Shown here: piece by piece, positions 1 to 9,060 of the stretch | Position numbering within the stretch: position 1 is the first letter of the stretch | Layout of the letters: each line of letters begins with the position of its first letter | From: Pseudomonas crudilactis | GTDB taxonomy: Bacteria; Pseudomonadota; Gammaproteobacteria; Pseudomonadales; Pseudomonadaceae | Reading direction: 5' to 3' | DNA: 64,000 nucleotides | Assembly: GCF_013433315.1 (NCBI RefSeq) | Contig: NZ_WXVV01000026.1 | Span: forward strand, 1 to 64,000 | The notes under the pieces: model-generated | The model's database searches: none | Told to the model about the DNA's origin: nothing | Seen by the model: only the letters and a program-made list of their open reading frames with translations | Program-made: the position numbers and the translations under genes

Positions 1-1
1 T

Positions 2-865
2 TACCAACTCGACCACCTCGGCACCCCGCAGGAACTCACCGACTACAGCGGCGACATCGTCTGGTCCGCGCAATACGACGCCTACGGCAAAGTCGCCGCA
101 CTGACCCTGGCTGGCGACGACTACCTGAACCAGCCGCTGCGCTTTCAGGGGCAGTACTTCGATGCGGAAAGCGGCCTGCATTACAACCGGCACCGGTACT
201 ACGACCCGCGGCTGGGGCGGTATCTGACACCGGATCCGATCAAGTTGGCTGGTGGATTGAATCAGTACCAGTACGTGCCGAATCCGACGGGGTGGGTGGA
301 TCCGTTGGGGTTGAGCTCCAACTGCCCGCCACCCAAAAAAAATAAGAACCAGAAGTGCTCAGTACCACCTCAGGCTAACAAGCCTAATGTAAATCAAGGG
401 TTGCCTGTCGTTCCGGCTGTTGGCAAAGATGGGCCGCAAAATGAAGCTGAAGCTAAGCGTCAGGTATTAGCTTGGAACAGAAAATACAGAATGCACTCAG
501 TAGAAAAACATGGGCCAGAGATTGATGATGCAGCTTTAAAGCAGAGGTCAATAGACGGCTCGCATCCAACAAAAAAAGGCGTTAGAGGGATGGTGGGCCC
601 GAGCTCTCAATTCAGTAGTTGGATGATGCAGTTTCGAGCATTGCATTTTGCTTTATCTAGAATGCATAAAAAAAATCCTGAGCCGACAGGATATGATGCT
701 GACCAAAACCCTATTGTTAGGATGAAATTGCCAGGGGCAGGCCGTGGCTACAAGCCCAATACAACAGATCTAAGCAATCCTCGTTATATAGATAGCTTGG
801 ATGGGGCAGAAGTGAAGTTTGATAAGCGAGATGTTACGCGACCATTTACTGGCTTTCCAAGATAG
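2..865 (+). CDS. Rhs-repeat protein, C-terminal part with polymorphic toxin tip (5' truncated by window)
   Basis: The open frame enters from the left edge, so only about 287 C-terminal residues are visible. The first ~95 are the end of an Rhs/YD-repeat shell (DHLGTPQELTD, then RYYDPRLGRYLTPDPI and NPTGWVDPLGL). The DPLGL motif marks the usual boundary between conserved core and variable toxin. After it come a lysine/proline-rich linker and a ~140-residue tip with HSVEKHGPE, a KQR and SSQF segment and a basic C-terminus. The H-x-x-E-K-H pattern followed by L-x-x-R and an SSxF segment is loosely like RNase A-type CdiA toxins; this is a weak resemblance, not an assignment. Base composition becomes AT-richer after about position 330, as expected for an exchanged toxin cassette. 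Rhs proteins commonly deliver such tips between bacteria, often through type VI secretion. Confidence 0.85.
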   Translation, partial: YQLDHLGTPQELTDYSGDIVWSAQYDAYGKVAALTLAGDDYLNQPLRFQGQYFDAESGLHYNRHRYYDPRLGRYLTPDPIKLAGGLNQYQYVPNPTGWVDPLGLSSNCPPPKKNKNQKCSVPPQANKPNVNQGLPVVPAVGKDGPQNEAEAKRQVLAWNRKYRMHSVEKHGPEIDDAALKQRSIDGSHPTKKGVRGMVGPSSQFSSWMMQFRALHFALSRMHKKNPEPTGYDADQNPIVRMKLPGAGRGYKPNTTDLSNPRYIDSLDGAEVKFDKRDVTRPFTGFPR

Positions 866-873
866 GTGAACTT

Positions 874-1290
874 ATGTTGATGCTACCATTTACAAAGTTG
901 CCATATGAGCCCCGGCTCTCTAACGTTCTGAGTGGAATATCGATTTATGATCGGGAAGAGACGCTTGGTCAGGCATTGTGGAACTACGATCCAAATAATT
1001 ATGATGATCGACAAGAAATAATTAAAAACTTCATTGTTCCTGAGTTTGATTATTTAACCTATCGTCATAGATATTTGATTTACAATCTCATTGAAAGCCA
1101 TTTGCAGGATGCTTGCTTTGTTTTTTCTGGAGAGTTTGAAAGCGACTATGAAGATCCGAGAGTGCTCGCGTGGGACGAAACACAAATAATAGACGCTCGT
1201 GGTTTTTTTGAACATATATACGAAGTCGTAAGTGAGTCATGGAAGGATGATTTACTTCGGGCGAGTCTTGAAGATCAAACAAAATGGTGA
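874..1290 (+). CDS. Candidate immunity protein for the Rhs toxin
   Basis: A 138-residue acidic protein with no signal peptide or membrane segment and no family I recognise. It begins 8 bases after the Rhs stop codon, on the same strand and with the same AT-rich composition as the toxin tip. That is the standard position of a cognate immunity gene in polymorphic toxin loci. ATG codons at 874 and 880 are both possible starts; the first lies a few bases after an AGGTGA stretch overlapping the Rhs stop. The immunity function is inferred from position and size alone. Confidence 0.65.
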   Translation: MLMLPFTKLPYEPRLSNVLSGISIYDREETLGQALWNYDPNNYDDRQEIIKNFIVPEFDYLTYRHRYLIYNLIESHLQDACFVFSGEFESDYEDPRVLAWDETQIIDARGFFEHIYEVVSESWKDDLLRASLEDQTKW

Positions 1291-1327
1291 TTTTGATTGA
1301 TCTAGCTAATTCGCGAAATTGAAGAAA

Positions 1328-3118
1328 TCAACGTTGGCCGACTAGTTGCGATGGATGGAGGTCTGGAGCGGTAAGACTATCAATCACATGCACGCTATAC
1401 CCCGGAACATTCTTCGCATGATGCTTTGCCTGCGAGGCCATCTCCGCAAGCTGACTGGCATCAAGTTGTGCGCAGGCTTCGGGATGTAGATGCACGGCGC
1501 CAATGGACAGCGACAACAGCGGAAACTCCTGCCGCACCCCTTGGCGATTCGGTGCGATGAAGCAACTCGCCTCAAGGTGTTCGGGCCGGTAGAACCGTCG
1601 GCATTGGCTCTGAAAGTCATCAAGCAGTTGATTGAGTCGTTTGCGCCAGTCTTCAGGGCCAAGGACGAGGAGGAAGTCGTCGCCGCCGATATGGCCAACG
1701 AAGTCACGGGACGGGTCTACGCGCTCGTTGAGGCATTGCGCCAGACACAGCAAAACTTCATCACCACGCCCGTAGCCATAGATGTCATTAAAGGGTTTGA
1801 AACTGTCGATGTCGACATAGCAGATGACTGACTCGCGTCCCTGCTGCAGCAACCGCGTCAGACATTGCTGAATCGGCACATTGCCCGGCAACAAGGTCAA
1901 CGGATTGGCATAACGAGCCTGTTGAATTTTCAGCTCGGTGATCAGTTTAAGCACGTCGATCACCCTGCCAAGACCCAGGTAGCCACCGTTGAGGGTGATG
2001 ATGAAGTCCTCTTCGATGCGCTGGCGGGCGCGGCTGGTGATCAGGCGGCTGACCTGCTGCAACGACTGGCTCATTTCCACGGCGAGGAAATCGTCGTTCA
2101 TCAGGCGGCTGATCGGTTTGCGCGCGAACAGGTCGGTGGCGAACGGTTTGAGCAGCGCATCCGACAAGGAGTGACGGTGGACGATGCCGCAGGGTTGGCC
2201 TTGTTCGTCGAGAACTGCCAGTGAGTTGAGGTTGGCCTGGCGGCGGAAGGCTTCCAGTACGTTGGCGGTGGGTGTGTCGCGATGTACGGCTGGCTGGTCG
2301 TTGAGCAGGGCGCTGAGGTCGCTGCCTTCGTCGTTCAGCGCAACGCTGCTGCTGTCGTGTTTGGGCATCAAGGCGCGGGCATCGCGCGGTGGGTGTTCTT
2401 GGGGGCGGCCAAGCAGGTAGCCCTGCACCAGATCGACGCCCATTTCAGTTAGCACCGCGAGTTCTTCCGGCAACTCGATGCCTTCGGCGATGACTTGCGC
2501 GCGCGAGGCTTTGGCGATTTGCAGGATCGAGCCAACGAACTCGCGCTTCAACGCGTCCTGGTGAATGCCATCGATGAAGTGCCGATCGATCTTCACGTAG
2601 TCCGGGCGCAGTTCGGACCATAACCGCAGGCTCGAATAGCCGGCACCGAGATCATCCAGTGCAATCGAAAAACCCATGGCTCGATAGTGATGCAAGGCCG
2701 TTTGCAGTAACTGGAAATCATCGATCGGTGTTTGTTCAGTCAGCTCGATGACGACCTGACTGGGCGGAATGCCGAAATCCTGCAGCAACTGCAACGTGCG
2801 CCCCGGTTGATGGGCGGCTTCGAGCAAGGATTCCGGCGAGACGTTGAGAAACAGTTTGCCCGGCAGTTGCTGCTCGTTGAAGCGCCGGCAAGCGCTCTGG
2901 CGGCAGGCGATTTCCAGTTCGCTCAAACGCCCGGCCTGACGGGCCACGGCGAACAGTGCGATCGGCGAGTGAAGAGGGCTGTTGGAAGGGCCGCGCGTGA
3001 GCGCTTCGTAGCCGAGAATGCGCCGTTCCGAGAGACTGATGATCGGTTGGAACAGGCTGTGTAAACCGCTTTGAGTCAGGATCGAGCTCAAGGCACTCAG
3101 CTGTTCGGTCGTGGTCAT
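1328..3118 (-). CDS. EAL-CBS-GGDEF cyclic-di-GMP signalling protein
   Basis: A 596-residue cytoplasmic protein with an N-terminal EAL phosphodiesterase domain (about residues 10-245), a CBS-pair-like middle (about 260-390) and a C-terminal GGDEF domain (about 405-575). The EAL residues expected for c-di-GMP hydrolysis are visible: GYEALTRG (E38), NVSPE, ELTE, DDLGAGYSS, K-I-D, AEGIE and QGYLLGRP. The cyclase signature reads GGDDF (residues 478-482) instead of GGDEF/GGEEF, so cyclase activity is doubtful and the domain may be regulatory. The EAL-first order is the reverse of the common GGDEF-EAL order. No membrane segments are seen. It is transcribed away from the terminator that separates it from prc. 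Confidence 0.9.
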   Translation of the reverse strand: MTTTEQLSALSSILTQSGLHSLFQPIISLSERRILGYEALTRGPSNSPLHSPIALFAVARQAGRLSELEIACRQSACRRFNEQQLPGKLFLNVSPESLLEAAHQPGRTLQLLQDFGIPPSQVVIELTEQTPIDDFQLLQTALHHYRAMGFSIALDDLGAGYSSLRLWSELRPDYVKIDRHFIDGIHQDALKREFVGSILQIAKASRAQVIAEGIELPEELAVLTEMGVDLVQGYLLGRPQEHPPRDARALMPKHDSSSVALNDEGSDLSALLNDQPAVHRDTPTANVLEAFRRQANLNSLAVLDEQGQPCGIVHRHSLSDALLKPFATDLFARKPISRLMNDDFLAVEMSQSLQQVSRLITSRARQRIEEDFIITLNGGYLGLGRVIDVLKLITELKIQQARYANPLTLLPGNVPIQQCLTRLLQQGRESVICYVDIDSFKPFNDIYGYGRGDEVLLCLAQCLNERVDPSRDFVGHIGGDDFLLVLGPEDWRKRLNQLLDDFQSQCRRFYRPEHLEASCFIAPNRQGVRQEFPLLSLSIGAVHLHPEACAQLDASQLAEMASQAKHHAKNVPGYSVHVIDSLTAPDLHPSQLVGQR

Positions 3119-3137
3119 GGCAATCTCTGGCGATAAA

Positions 3138-3188
3138 AAAAGGACTGGGAGCGCTCTCGATGAAGAGAGTGGCTCCCAGTCCTTTATT
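3138..3188 (-). terminator. Intrinsic terminator downstream of prc
   Basis: A long inverted repeat: AAGGACTGGGAGC at 3140-3152 pairs with its complement at 3172-3184, and an inner CTCTC/GAGAG stem lies between them. On the minus strand it is followed by a run of seven T, so it should end prc transcription before the EAL gene promoter region. Confidence 0.85.
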
Positions 3189-3252
3189 GCACGACAGAAT
3201 GATGACTGTTTGATGACGATCCGGGGATCGTCAGCACTAAATTGCCATCACC

Positions 3253-5370
3253 TTACTTCTTGGCCACCTGATTGCTCAGCTTCAGGTAATCCAGCAGGAC
3301 GCGCCCGGTTTCACTCAGGTAGGCATCGTCTTCTGGTTTGACCTTGTCCGGGTCAGCGGCCGCGAGGGCGTCTTCGTCTTCTTTCTTCAGCTCTTTGAGC
3401 GGCTCTTCGCCTTTGGCTTTGCGACGGATGTTTTCCATCGCCAGTTGCTTGGCGTCGATGTCGTTGTGCTGGGCACGGCGCTCGGCTTCGTTGAGGCTGA
3501 CGGTTTTTTCTTCCATCAGTTTCTGCGCCAGGGCCAGCTTGTCACGGATGAACACGAACTCGGCATCCTTGGCGGTGCGGGTGTCATGTTCAGACTTGAG
3601 CTGGGCCAGGAATGGCTTGAACGGATCGGCCGCCGGTTTGATCGCCGCGCGGATGGTGTCCCACGGCATGGCTTCCGGCAGTGCGCTCTCGCCGATTTCC
3701 TTGGTGTCGATCAGCGACGGGTAGTCGATGTCCGGCAATACGCCCTGATGCTGGGTGCTCTGACCGGAGACCCGGTAGAACTTGGCCAGAGTCAGTTTCA
3801 GTTCGCCATGGTTGAGCGGCTGAATGGTCTGCACGGTGCCTTTGCCGAAGGTTTGGCCACCGATGATCAGCGCGCGGTGGTAGTCCTGCATGGCGCCGGC
3901 GAAGATCTCCGAAGCCGAGGCGGACAAGCGGTTGACCAGCAACGCCATCGGGCCTTTGTAGAACGCACCCGGGTTTTCATCTTCAAGTACGTCGACACGG
4001 CCATCGGCATTACGCACGAGTACGGTCGGGCCTTTGTCGATGAACAGACTGGTCAGCTCGGTGGCTTCCTGCAGGGAACCGCCGCCGTTGTTGCGCAGGT
4101 CGATGACCACGCCGTCGACTTTGTCTTTCTGCAGTTCGGTAAGCAGCTTCTTGACGTCGCGGGTGGTGCTCTTGTAGTCCGGATCACCGGCACGGAACGC
4201 CTTGAAGTCGAGGTAGAAAGCTGGAATTTCGATGACGCCGAGTTTGTAGTCCTTGCCGTCCTGTTTCAGGTTGAGCACGGACTTCTTCACGGCCTGGTCT
4301 TCGAGCTTCACCGCTTCACGGGTGATCGGCACGATCTTGGTGGTCTGGTCGTTCGGTGCATTGCTCGCCGGAATCACTTCCAGACGCACCACGGTGCCTT
4401 TCGGACCACGGATCAGCTTGACCACTTCGTCCAGACGCCAGCCGACCACGTCGACCATCTCTTTGTTGCCTTGGGCAACGCCGATGATCTTGTCGGCCGG
4501 GGCGACCTGCTTGGTCTTGTCGGCAGGGCCAGCTGGCACCAGACGCACGACTTTCACCTGGTCGTTGTCGCTCTGCAACACGGCGCCGATGCCCTCGAGG
4601 GACAGGCTCATGTTGATGTCGAAGTTTTCCGCGTTATCCGGCGACAGATAGTTGGTGTGCGGATCGTACGACATGGCGAAGGTGTTGATGTACGCCTGGA
4701 AGATGTCTTCCGGACGGGTCTGGTCCAGGCGTGCCAACTGGTTCTTGTAGCGCTTGGTCAGGGTTTCCTGGATCTGCTTCGGCTCTTTGCCGGCGATCTT
4801 CATCCGCAGCACTTCGTCCTTGACGCGTTTGCGCCACAGGTCGTCGAGCTCAGCGGTGGATTTGAGCCAAGGAGCGTCCTTGCGATCGATCAGCAAGGTC
4901 TCCTTGGTGGTGAAGTCCATCTTGTCGACGCCTTTGTTCAGCTCGGCAAGGGCGAAGTCCAGACGCGCCTTGACGCGGTCCAGATAGCGCTTGTAGATGG
5001 TGAACCCGGCGTTGAGGTCGCCGCTTTTGAGGAAGTCGTCGAACTGGGTCTTCCACTTGTCGAATTCGGTGATGTCGCTGGCCATGAAGTAGCTGCGCGA
5101 CGGATCCAGCAGCTTGAGGTAGCTGTCGTAGATGATCACCGAGCGCGCATCGTCGAGCGGCGGCTTGCTGTAGTGGTGACGCTTGAGCAACTCGACGACG
5201 TTCAGGCTGGCGATGACTTCATCGCGATCAGGCTGCAATTTGTCCCAGCTGTTGGCTGCGAATGTATTGCCCGACACCGGCAACAAACCGATACCGATGA
5301 AAAGAGCGAGGGCGGTGCTGGGGAGCAAATGCTTCATGCTGATTCGACGCGGGGACAATTGATAACGCAT
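3253..5370 (-). CDS. prc: Carboxy-terminal (tail-specific) processing protease Prc/Tsp
   Basis: Periplasmic S41-family protease that degrades proteins with nonpolar C-termini and trims cell-wall enzymes and lipoproteins. The ~705-residue length fits the family. A signal peptide is present (MKHLLPSTALALFIGIGLL then an FAA-N cleavage area). An N-terminal helical domain is followed by a PDZ domain (about residues 240-330, SLEGIGAVLQ). The catalytic part has GVVIDLRNNGGGS, the serine in SASASEIFAG and the lysine in GQTFGKGTVQ. A C-terminal DUF3340-like extension follows. The listed start is the upstream ATG; an ATG at 5337 (MKHLL) gives a more typical signal peptide and is equally plausible, as neither has a strong Shine-Dalgarno. 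Confidence 0.93.
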   Translation of the reverse strand: MRYQLSPRRISMKHLLPSTALALFIGIGLLPVSGNTFAANSWDKLQPDRDEVIASLNVVELLKRHHYSKPPLDDARSVIIYDSYLKLLDPSRSYFMASDITEFDKWKTQFDDFLKSGDLNAGFTIYKRYLDRVKARLDFALAELNKGVDKMDFTTKETLLIDRKDAPWLKSTAELDDLWRKRVKDEVLRMKIAGKEPKQIQETLTKRYKNQLARLDQTRPEDIFQAYINTFAMSYDPHTNYLSPDNAENFDINMSLSLEGIGAVLQSDNDQVKVVRLVPAGPADKTKQVAPADKIIGVAQGNKEMVDVVGWRLDEVVKLIRGPKGTVVRLEVIPASNAPNDQTTKIVPITREAVKLEDQAVKKSVLNLKQDGKDYKLGVIEIPAFYLDFKAFRAGDPDYKSTTRDVKKLLTELQKDKVDGVVIDLRNNGGGSLQEATELTSLFIDKGPTVLVRNADGRVDVLEDENPGAFYKGPMALLVNRLSASASEIFAGAMQDYHRALIIGGQTFGKGTVQTIQPLNHGELKLTLAKFYRVSGQSTQHQGVLPDIDYPSLIDTKEIGESALPEAMPWDTIRAAIKPAADPFKPFLAQLKSEHDTRTAKDAEFVFIRDKLALAQKLMEEKTVSLNEAERRAQHNDIDAKQLAMENIRRKAKGEEPLKELKKEDEDALAAADPDKVKPEDDAYLSETGRVLLDYLKLSNQVAKK

Positions 5371-5420
5371 ATTAGGCCGTCTTTGAAGTCGCCGGTTCTA
5401 CGAGAGCCGGTCGCATAATG

Positions 5421-5450
5421 CAAAAAGCCCGGCGCTACAGCTTCGGGCTC
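5421..5450 (-). terminator. Terminator-like hairpin between prc and the quinone reductase gene
   Basis: AGCCCG (5426-5431) and CGGGCT (5444-5449) form a stem with a 12-base loop. On the minus strand it is followed by five T. It sits upstream of prc rather than behind a minus-strand gene, so it could end antisense transcription or belong to a short leader transcript. Only the structure is supported. Confidence 0.4.
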
Positions 5451-5475
5451 AGTCCAGACTCACTATGGAGGCACT

Positions 5476-6438
5476 GTGAAGGCATTGCAAGGCGTTGACG
5501 GTCAAGTGGCATGGGTTGAAGAGCCGAGTCCTACGTGCGATGTAGGACAAGTCCGCATCCGAGTGGCGGCAGCGGGCCTCAATCGCGCCGATTTATTACA
5601 AAAAGCAGGGCTTTATCCGCCACCGCCAGGGGCCAGCCAAGTGCTCGGTCTTGAGTGCTCCGGGGTCATCAGCGAGGTCGGCGCGGGCAGTGCGTGGCAG
5701 GTCGGCGATCGGGTTTGCGCCTTGCTGGCCGGGGGCGGGATGGCCGAAGAGGTGGTGGTCGACGGGCGGCACGTGCTGCCGGTTCCCGAAGGCGTCTCGC
5801 TGATCGAGGCGGCGGCATTGCCCGAGGTTTACGCAACAGTCTGGCTGAATGTGTTTCAACTTGCGGCGCTCAAACCGGGTGAGAAAGTTCTCTTGCACGC
5901 CGGCGCAAGTGGAATCGGTTCAGCCGCCATTCAGTTGTGCAAGGCGTTTGGCAATCCGTGCTGGGTCAGCGTCGGTTCGGCCGAGCGTCTGGCTTACTGT
6001 GAGGCGCTGGGTGCGCAGGGCGGGGTGGTGCGCACCGATGATCTGGAGAGTCTGCGTGATTTCGGGCCGTTCAATGTGATTCTCGATCCGGTCGGCGGCA
6101 ATTATTCGGTATTGAATCTCAAGCTGATGGCGCAGGATGGACGTTGGGTGTTGATCGGTTTGATGGGGGGCCGCGAGGCGAAACTGGATCTGGCGCAGAT
6201 ATTGGCCAAGCGTGTGCAGTTGCTCGGCTCGACGTTGCGCAGCCGTGATGATCAGTTCAAGGCCGATCTGTTGAGTGATCTGGGCCAGCAAGTGTGGCCG
6301 TTGTTTGCTGAAGGGCGGTTGAGTCCGCAGTTGGCCAAGGTGTTTGCGGTGAAGGATGCCGAGGCAGCGTTTGCCGAGTTGGCGAGTAATACCGTTTCTG
6401 GAAAATTGGTATTGGTGATTGACGAAAGTCTGAGCTGA
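5476..6438 (+). CDS. NAD(P)H quinone oxidoreductase, PIG3 family (zinc-free MDR)
   Basis: A 320-residue medium-chain dehydrogenase/reductase. The N-terminal catalytic fold carries AAAGLNRADLLQKAGLYPPPPG, typical of the PIG3/YhdH quinone reductase branch, and ECSGVI. The zinc-binding residues of alcohol dehydrogenases are absent. A Rossmann segment with LLHAGASGIGSAAIQLCKA binds NAD(P)H. The protein probably reduces quinones or other activated carbonyls in the cytosol. The start is GTG at 5476, preceded at 5466-5471 by TGGAGG; no ATG in frame is better placed. Confidence 0.9.
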   Translation: MKALQGVDGQVAWVEEPSPTCDVGQVRIRVAAAGLNRADLLQKAGLYPPPPGASQVLGLECSGVISEVGAGSAWQVGDRVCALLAGGGMAEEVVVDGRHVLPVPEGVSLIEAAALPEVYATVWLNVFQLAALKPGEKVLLHAGASGIGSAAIQLCKAFGNPCWVSVGSAERLAYCEALGAQGGVVRTDDLESLRDFGPFNVILDPVGGNYSVLNLKLMAQDGRWVLIGLMGGREAKLDLAQILAKRVQLLGSTLRSRDDQFKADLLSDLGQQVWPLFAEGRLSPQLAKVFAVKDAEAAFAELASNTVSGKLVLVIDESLS

Positions 6439-6451
6439 TTTGCAGCAGAAG

Positions 6452-6486
6452 CCCCTCACCCTAACCCTCTCCCAAAGGGAGAGGGG
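6452..6486. repeat. CCCTCACCC...GGGAGAGGGG palindromic repeat
   Basis: CCCTCTCCC AAA GGGAGAGGG forms a tight hairpin just after the quinone reductase gene. It is a form of dispersed palindrome common in fluorescent pseudomonads and may also act as a terminator. Only one copy was noticed in this window. Confidence 0.6.
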
Positions 6487-6585
6487 ACTGACCGGGTTGT
6501 CCTGTCGAGCTACATCGACCTGACACCTGAAGGCGAACTCAGGTTTGGGATGTCAGCTTGTCTGCAATTGCAGATTAAATCTTTG

Positions 6586-7239
6586 TCATTTCCAGAGATG
6601 GATCGGCCAGCCGGCTTTTTCCGCGTGTTCCAGTAGCACCGGATCCGGGTTGACCACGTGTGGGAAATCTACCTTCAGCAACAACGGCAGATCATTGCGC
6701 GAGTCGGAATAGAAACTCGCGCCCTCCAGGTTCTCCTCTTCGGCATCCAGCCATTCCAGCAAGCGGGTGATCTTGCCTTCGCGGTAGGTCAGGGTGCCAA
6801 GGGTGTGGCCGCTGTACACGCCGTGGGCGACTTCCAGTTCGATCCCCAGAATTTCATCGATGCCCAGTCGATCGGCAATCGGTCTGACCAGGTGCGTGCC
6901 CGACGCCGAGATCACCAGAATCCGGTCTCCGGCCTTGCGGTGGGCGGCGATGGTCTTGGTCGCGTCGCTGAAGATGATCGGTTCGATGAAGTCTTCAACC
7001 CATGGCCCGACCAGGTGCTCGACTTCTTCCGGCGTGCGCCCGATCAGCGGTTCGAGGCTGAACTCCATGTAGTCTTCCATGCGCAATTTGCCATGGCTGT
7101 AGGCGTCCATCAGTTCGTTGTTCTTGCGCATGAACGATTCAGGATCGACCCAGCCCAGGCGCCCCATCTGCTCGCTCCAAAGGGTGGCGCAGTCGCCGTG
7201 GATCAACGTTTCGTCCAGATCAAAAATTGCCAGGGCCAT
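6586..7239 (-). CDS. HAD-IB family phosphatase (SerB/CicA-like)
   Basis: A 217-residue cytoplasmic HAD hydrolase. Motif I is FDLDETL at residues 5-11 (nucleophile D and general acid D), motif II is ISASGTH, and the K and SDSRNDLPLL motifs follow. An alpha-helical cap lies between motifs I and II, the subclass IB arrangement. Relatives annotated as histidinol-phosphatase-like or CicA dephosphorylate small metabolites; the substrate cannot be read here. It lies 34 bases downstream of the ABC ATPase gene on the same strand, so it may be cotranscribed with the importer. Confidence 0.88.
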   Translation of the reverse strand: MALAIFDLDETLIHGDCATLWSEQMGRLGWVDPESFMRKNNELMDAYSHGKLRMEDYMEFSLEPLIGRTPEEVEHLVGPWVEDFIEPIIFSDATKTIAAHRKAGDRILVISASGTHLVRPIADRLGIDEILGIELEVAHGVYSGHTLGTLTYREGKITRLLEWLDAEEENLEGASFYSDSRNDLPLLLKVDFPHVVNPDPVLLEHAEKAGWPIHLWK

Positions 7240-7273
7240 CAGTGCAGTTCTCTCTTCAACGTCAGCAAAGTCA

Positions 7274-8263
7274 TCAGGCTACCTCACACAGGGCCGTCGG
7301 ATCGATGGAAAGTGCCAGACGCTGACCGTCGGGATGCAGATCGGCGGCGGAGCGGTTGAGCACATCCACCACCAGTTCCACGCCGCGCGCTTCGATCCGG
7401 TAGCGAATGACGTTGCCGAGCAGGCTGTGGCTGCGGATCTGCGCATCGAGTTCGCCTTCCAGGCTCAGCTCAATGGCTTCCGGGCGAATGGCGATGCGGT
7501 GGTTGATCGGGCGTTGCAACAGCTTCGACGCGTCGTCGGCATCGAGCAGGTTGTAGTTGCCGATGAAGCCGGCGGCGAACACATCGACGGGCGCCGTGTA
7601 GAGGGTTTCGGCGTCGCCGCTTTGTACGATTTTTCCTTGATTCATCAGGAAAATCCGGTCAGACATGGTCAGCGCTTCTTCCTGATCGTGTGTGACGAAG
7701 ATCGTCGTCAGGCCGAGTTCGCGCTGAATCTGGCGGATCTGTTCGCGCAGGTGCTTACGAATGCGCGCATCGAGCGCCGACAGCGGCTCATCCAGCAACA
7801 GCAAGCGCGGACGCGTGACCAGTGAGCGAGCAAGGGCGACGCGCTGGCATTGTCCTCCGGACAGTTGATGCGGATAGCGGCTGGCGAAGTCGTTCAGTTC
7901 AACCAGTTTCAATACCTCGGAAACGCGTTTATGGCTGTCGTCGGCGTTGACCTTTTGCATGCGCAAACCGAAGGCAACGTTCTGCTCCACGGTCATGTTG
8001 GGGAACAGCGCGTAGCTCTGGAACACCATGCCGATCCCGCGTTTCTGTGGGCTCAACGGCACGATATCGACGCCATCGAGCAGGATCTTGCCGCCATCCA
8101 CCGGCGTCAGGCCGGCGATGCAACGCAGCAGAGTGGATTTGCCGCAACCGGACGGACCGAGCAGGGTGACGAACTCGCCCTTGTTGATCTCGCAGTTGAT
8201 GTCGCTGAACACCGTGGTGCCCGCGTAGTTTTTCTGCAGGTGTTGGACGCTGACATAGCTCAT
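7274..8263 (-). CDS. ABC importer ATP-binding protein (PotA/FbpC-like)
   Basis: A 329-residue ATPase with Walker A GPSGCGKST (about residues 36-44), Q-loop VFQSYALFP, signature LSGGQCQRVALARS, Walker B LLLLDEPLSALD and switch histidine VTHDQEEAL. A ~90-residue C-terminal TOBE-like regulatory domain follows, as in spermidine, iron and 2-aminoethylphosphonate importers. Its start overlaps the upstream permease stop by 4 bases (ATGA), showing tight coupling. It powers the uptake system encoded from 11944 down to here. Confidence 0.93.
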   Translation of the reverse strand: MSYVSVQHLQKNYAGTTVFSDINCEINKGEFVTLLGPSGCGKSTLLRCIAGLTPVDGGKILLDGVDIVPLSPQKRGIGMVFQSYALFPNMTVEQNVAFGLRMQKVNADDSHKRVSEVLKLVELNDFASRYPHQLSGGQCQRVALARSLVTRPRLLLLDEPLSALDARIRKHLREQIRQIQRELGLTTIFVTHDQEEALTMSDRIFLMNQGKIVQSGDAETLYTAPVDVFAAGFIGNYNLLDADDASKLLQRPINHRIAIRPEAIELSLEGELDAQIRSHSLLGNVIRYRIEARGVELVVDVLNRSAADLHPDGQRLALSIDPTALCEVA

Positions 8264-9060
8264 TCGCTTTTGTCCTTGTTCAAGATGTTGGCGATCCAGG
8301 TCAGGACCAGCACGAAAAAGAAGTACGAGATGACCAGCGCACTGGTGAAGTGGCCGCTGCTGTTGCGCATGTTGTTCAGGTACACCTGCAGGGTTTCGTA
8401 GCGGGTGCCGACCAGAATATTGGCGAAGACGAACTCACCGAACAGGAACGAGAACGACAGCAGCAACGCGACCATCAGACCTTTGCGCAGGTTCGGCAGC
8501 ACCACCAGAACGGCTGCCTGAAAGGTGCTGGCGCCGAGCAGTTGCGCGGCGTCCATCAGGTCGCGCAGGTTGATCGCTTGCAGGTTGTTGGTGATCGCCC
8601 GGTACATGAACGGCAGCGCCACGGTGAAGTAGCAGCCGATCAGAATCCACGGTGTACCGACCATGGCCATCGGCCCGGAACCGTAAAGTTGCAACAGTCC
8701 CACCGAAGACACCACCGGCGGCACCGCGAAGGGCAGCAGGATGAGGATGTTCATCAGTGCATCGAGTTTCGGGAAGTGGTAATGCACCACAAACAGCAGT
8801 GGCAGGATCAGCACCACCGACAGCACCAGCGCACCGACGCACACCAGCAACGACTGGCCGAAGGCATGAAGAAAGCGCGGATCGCTCCACAACTGGATGT
8901 ACCACTTGAAGGTGAAACCGCTGGGCAGGATGGTCGCTGACCAACTGCTGGCGATCGAATAAACCAGCGTGCCTACGAGTGGTAGCAAGAGGATCGCGAA
9001 CAGCAGGTAAACCACGACGCGGTGGTAGAGGCCGGCCGGGCCGGATTCAGCGCGAGACAT
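8260..9060 (-). CDS. ABC importer inner-membrane permease 2
   Basis: A 266-residue integral membrane protein of the binding-protein-dependent transport family with about six transmembrane segments. The cytoplasmic EAA-type loop reads DAAQLLGASTFQAAVLVVLPNLRKG, shown here in parts: AAQLLGAS and the downstream LPNLRKG. It would pair with the second permease as a heterodimeric channel. It overlaps both neighbours (14 bases with permease 1, 4 bases with the ATPase). Confidence 0.92.
   Translation of the reverse strand: MSRAESGPAGLYHRVVVYLLFAILLLPLVGTLVYSIASSWSATILPSGFTFKWYIQLWSDPRFLHAFGQSLLVCVGALVLSVVLILPLLFVVHYHFPKLDALMNILILLPFAVPPVVSSVGLLQLYGSGPMAMVGTPWILIGCYFTVALPFMYRAITNNLQAINLRDLMDAAQLLGASTFQAAVLVVLPNLRKGLMVALLLSFSFLFGEFVFANILVGTRYETLQVYLNNMRNSSGHFTSALVISYFFFVLVLTWIANILNKDKSE

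Noticed and set aside
3445..5418. Long plus-strand frame (about 657 codons) across prc
   Set aside because: Antisense shadow of the high-GC prc gene; composition is V/D/G/Q-rich with no motifs, while the minus strand shows all Prc motifs.
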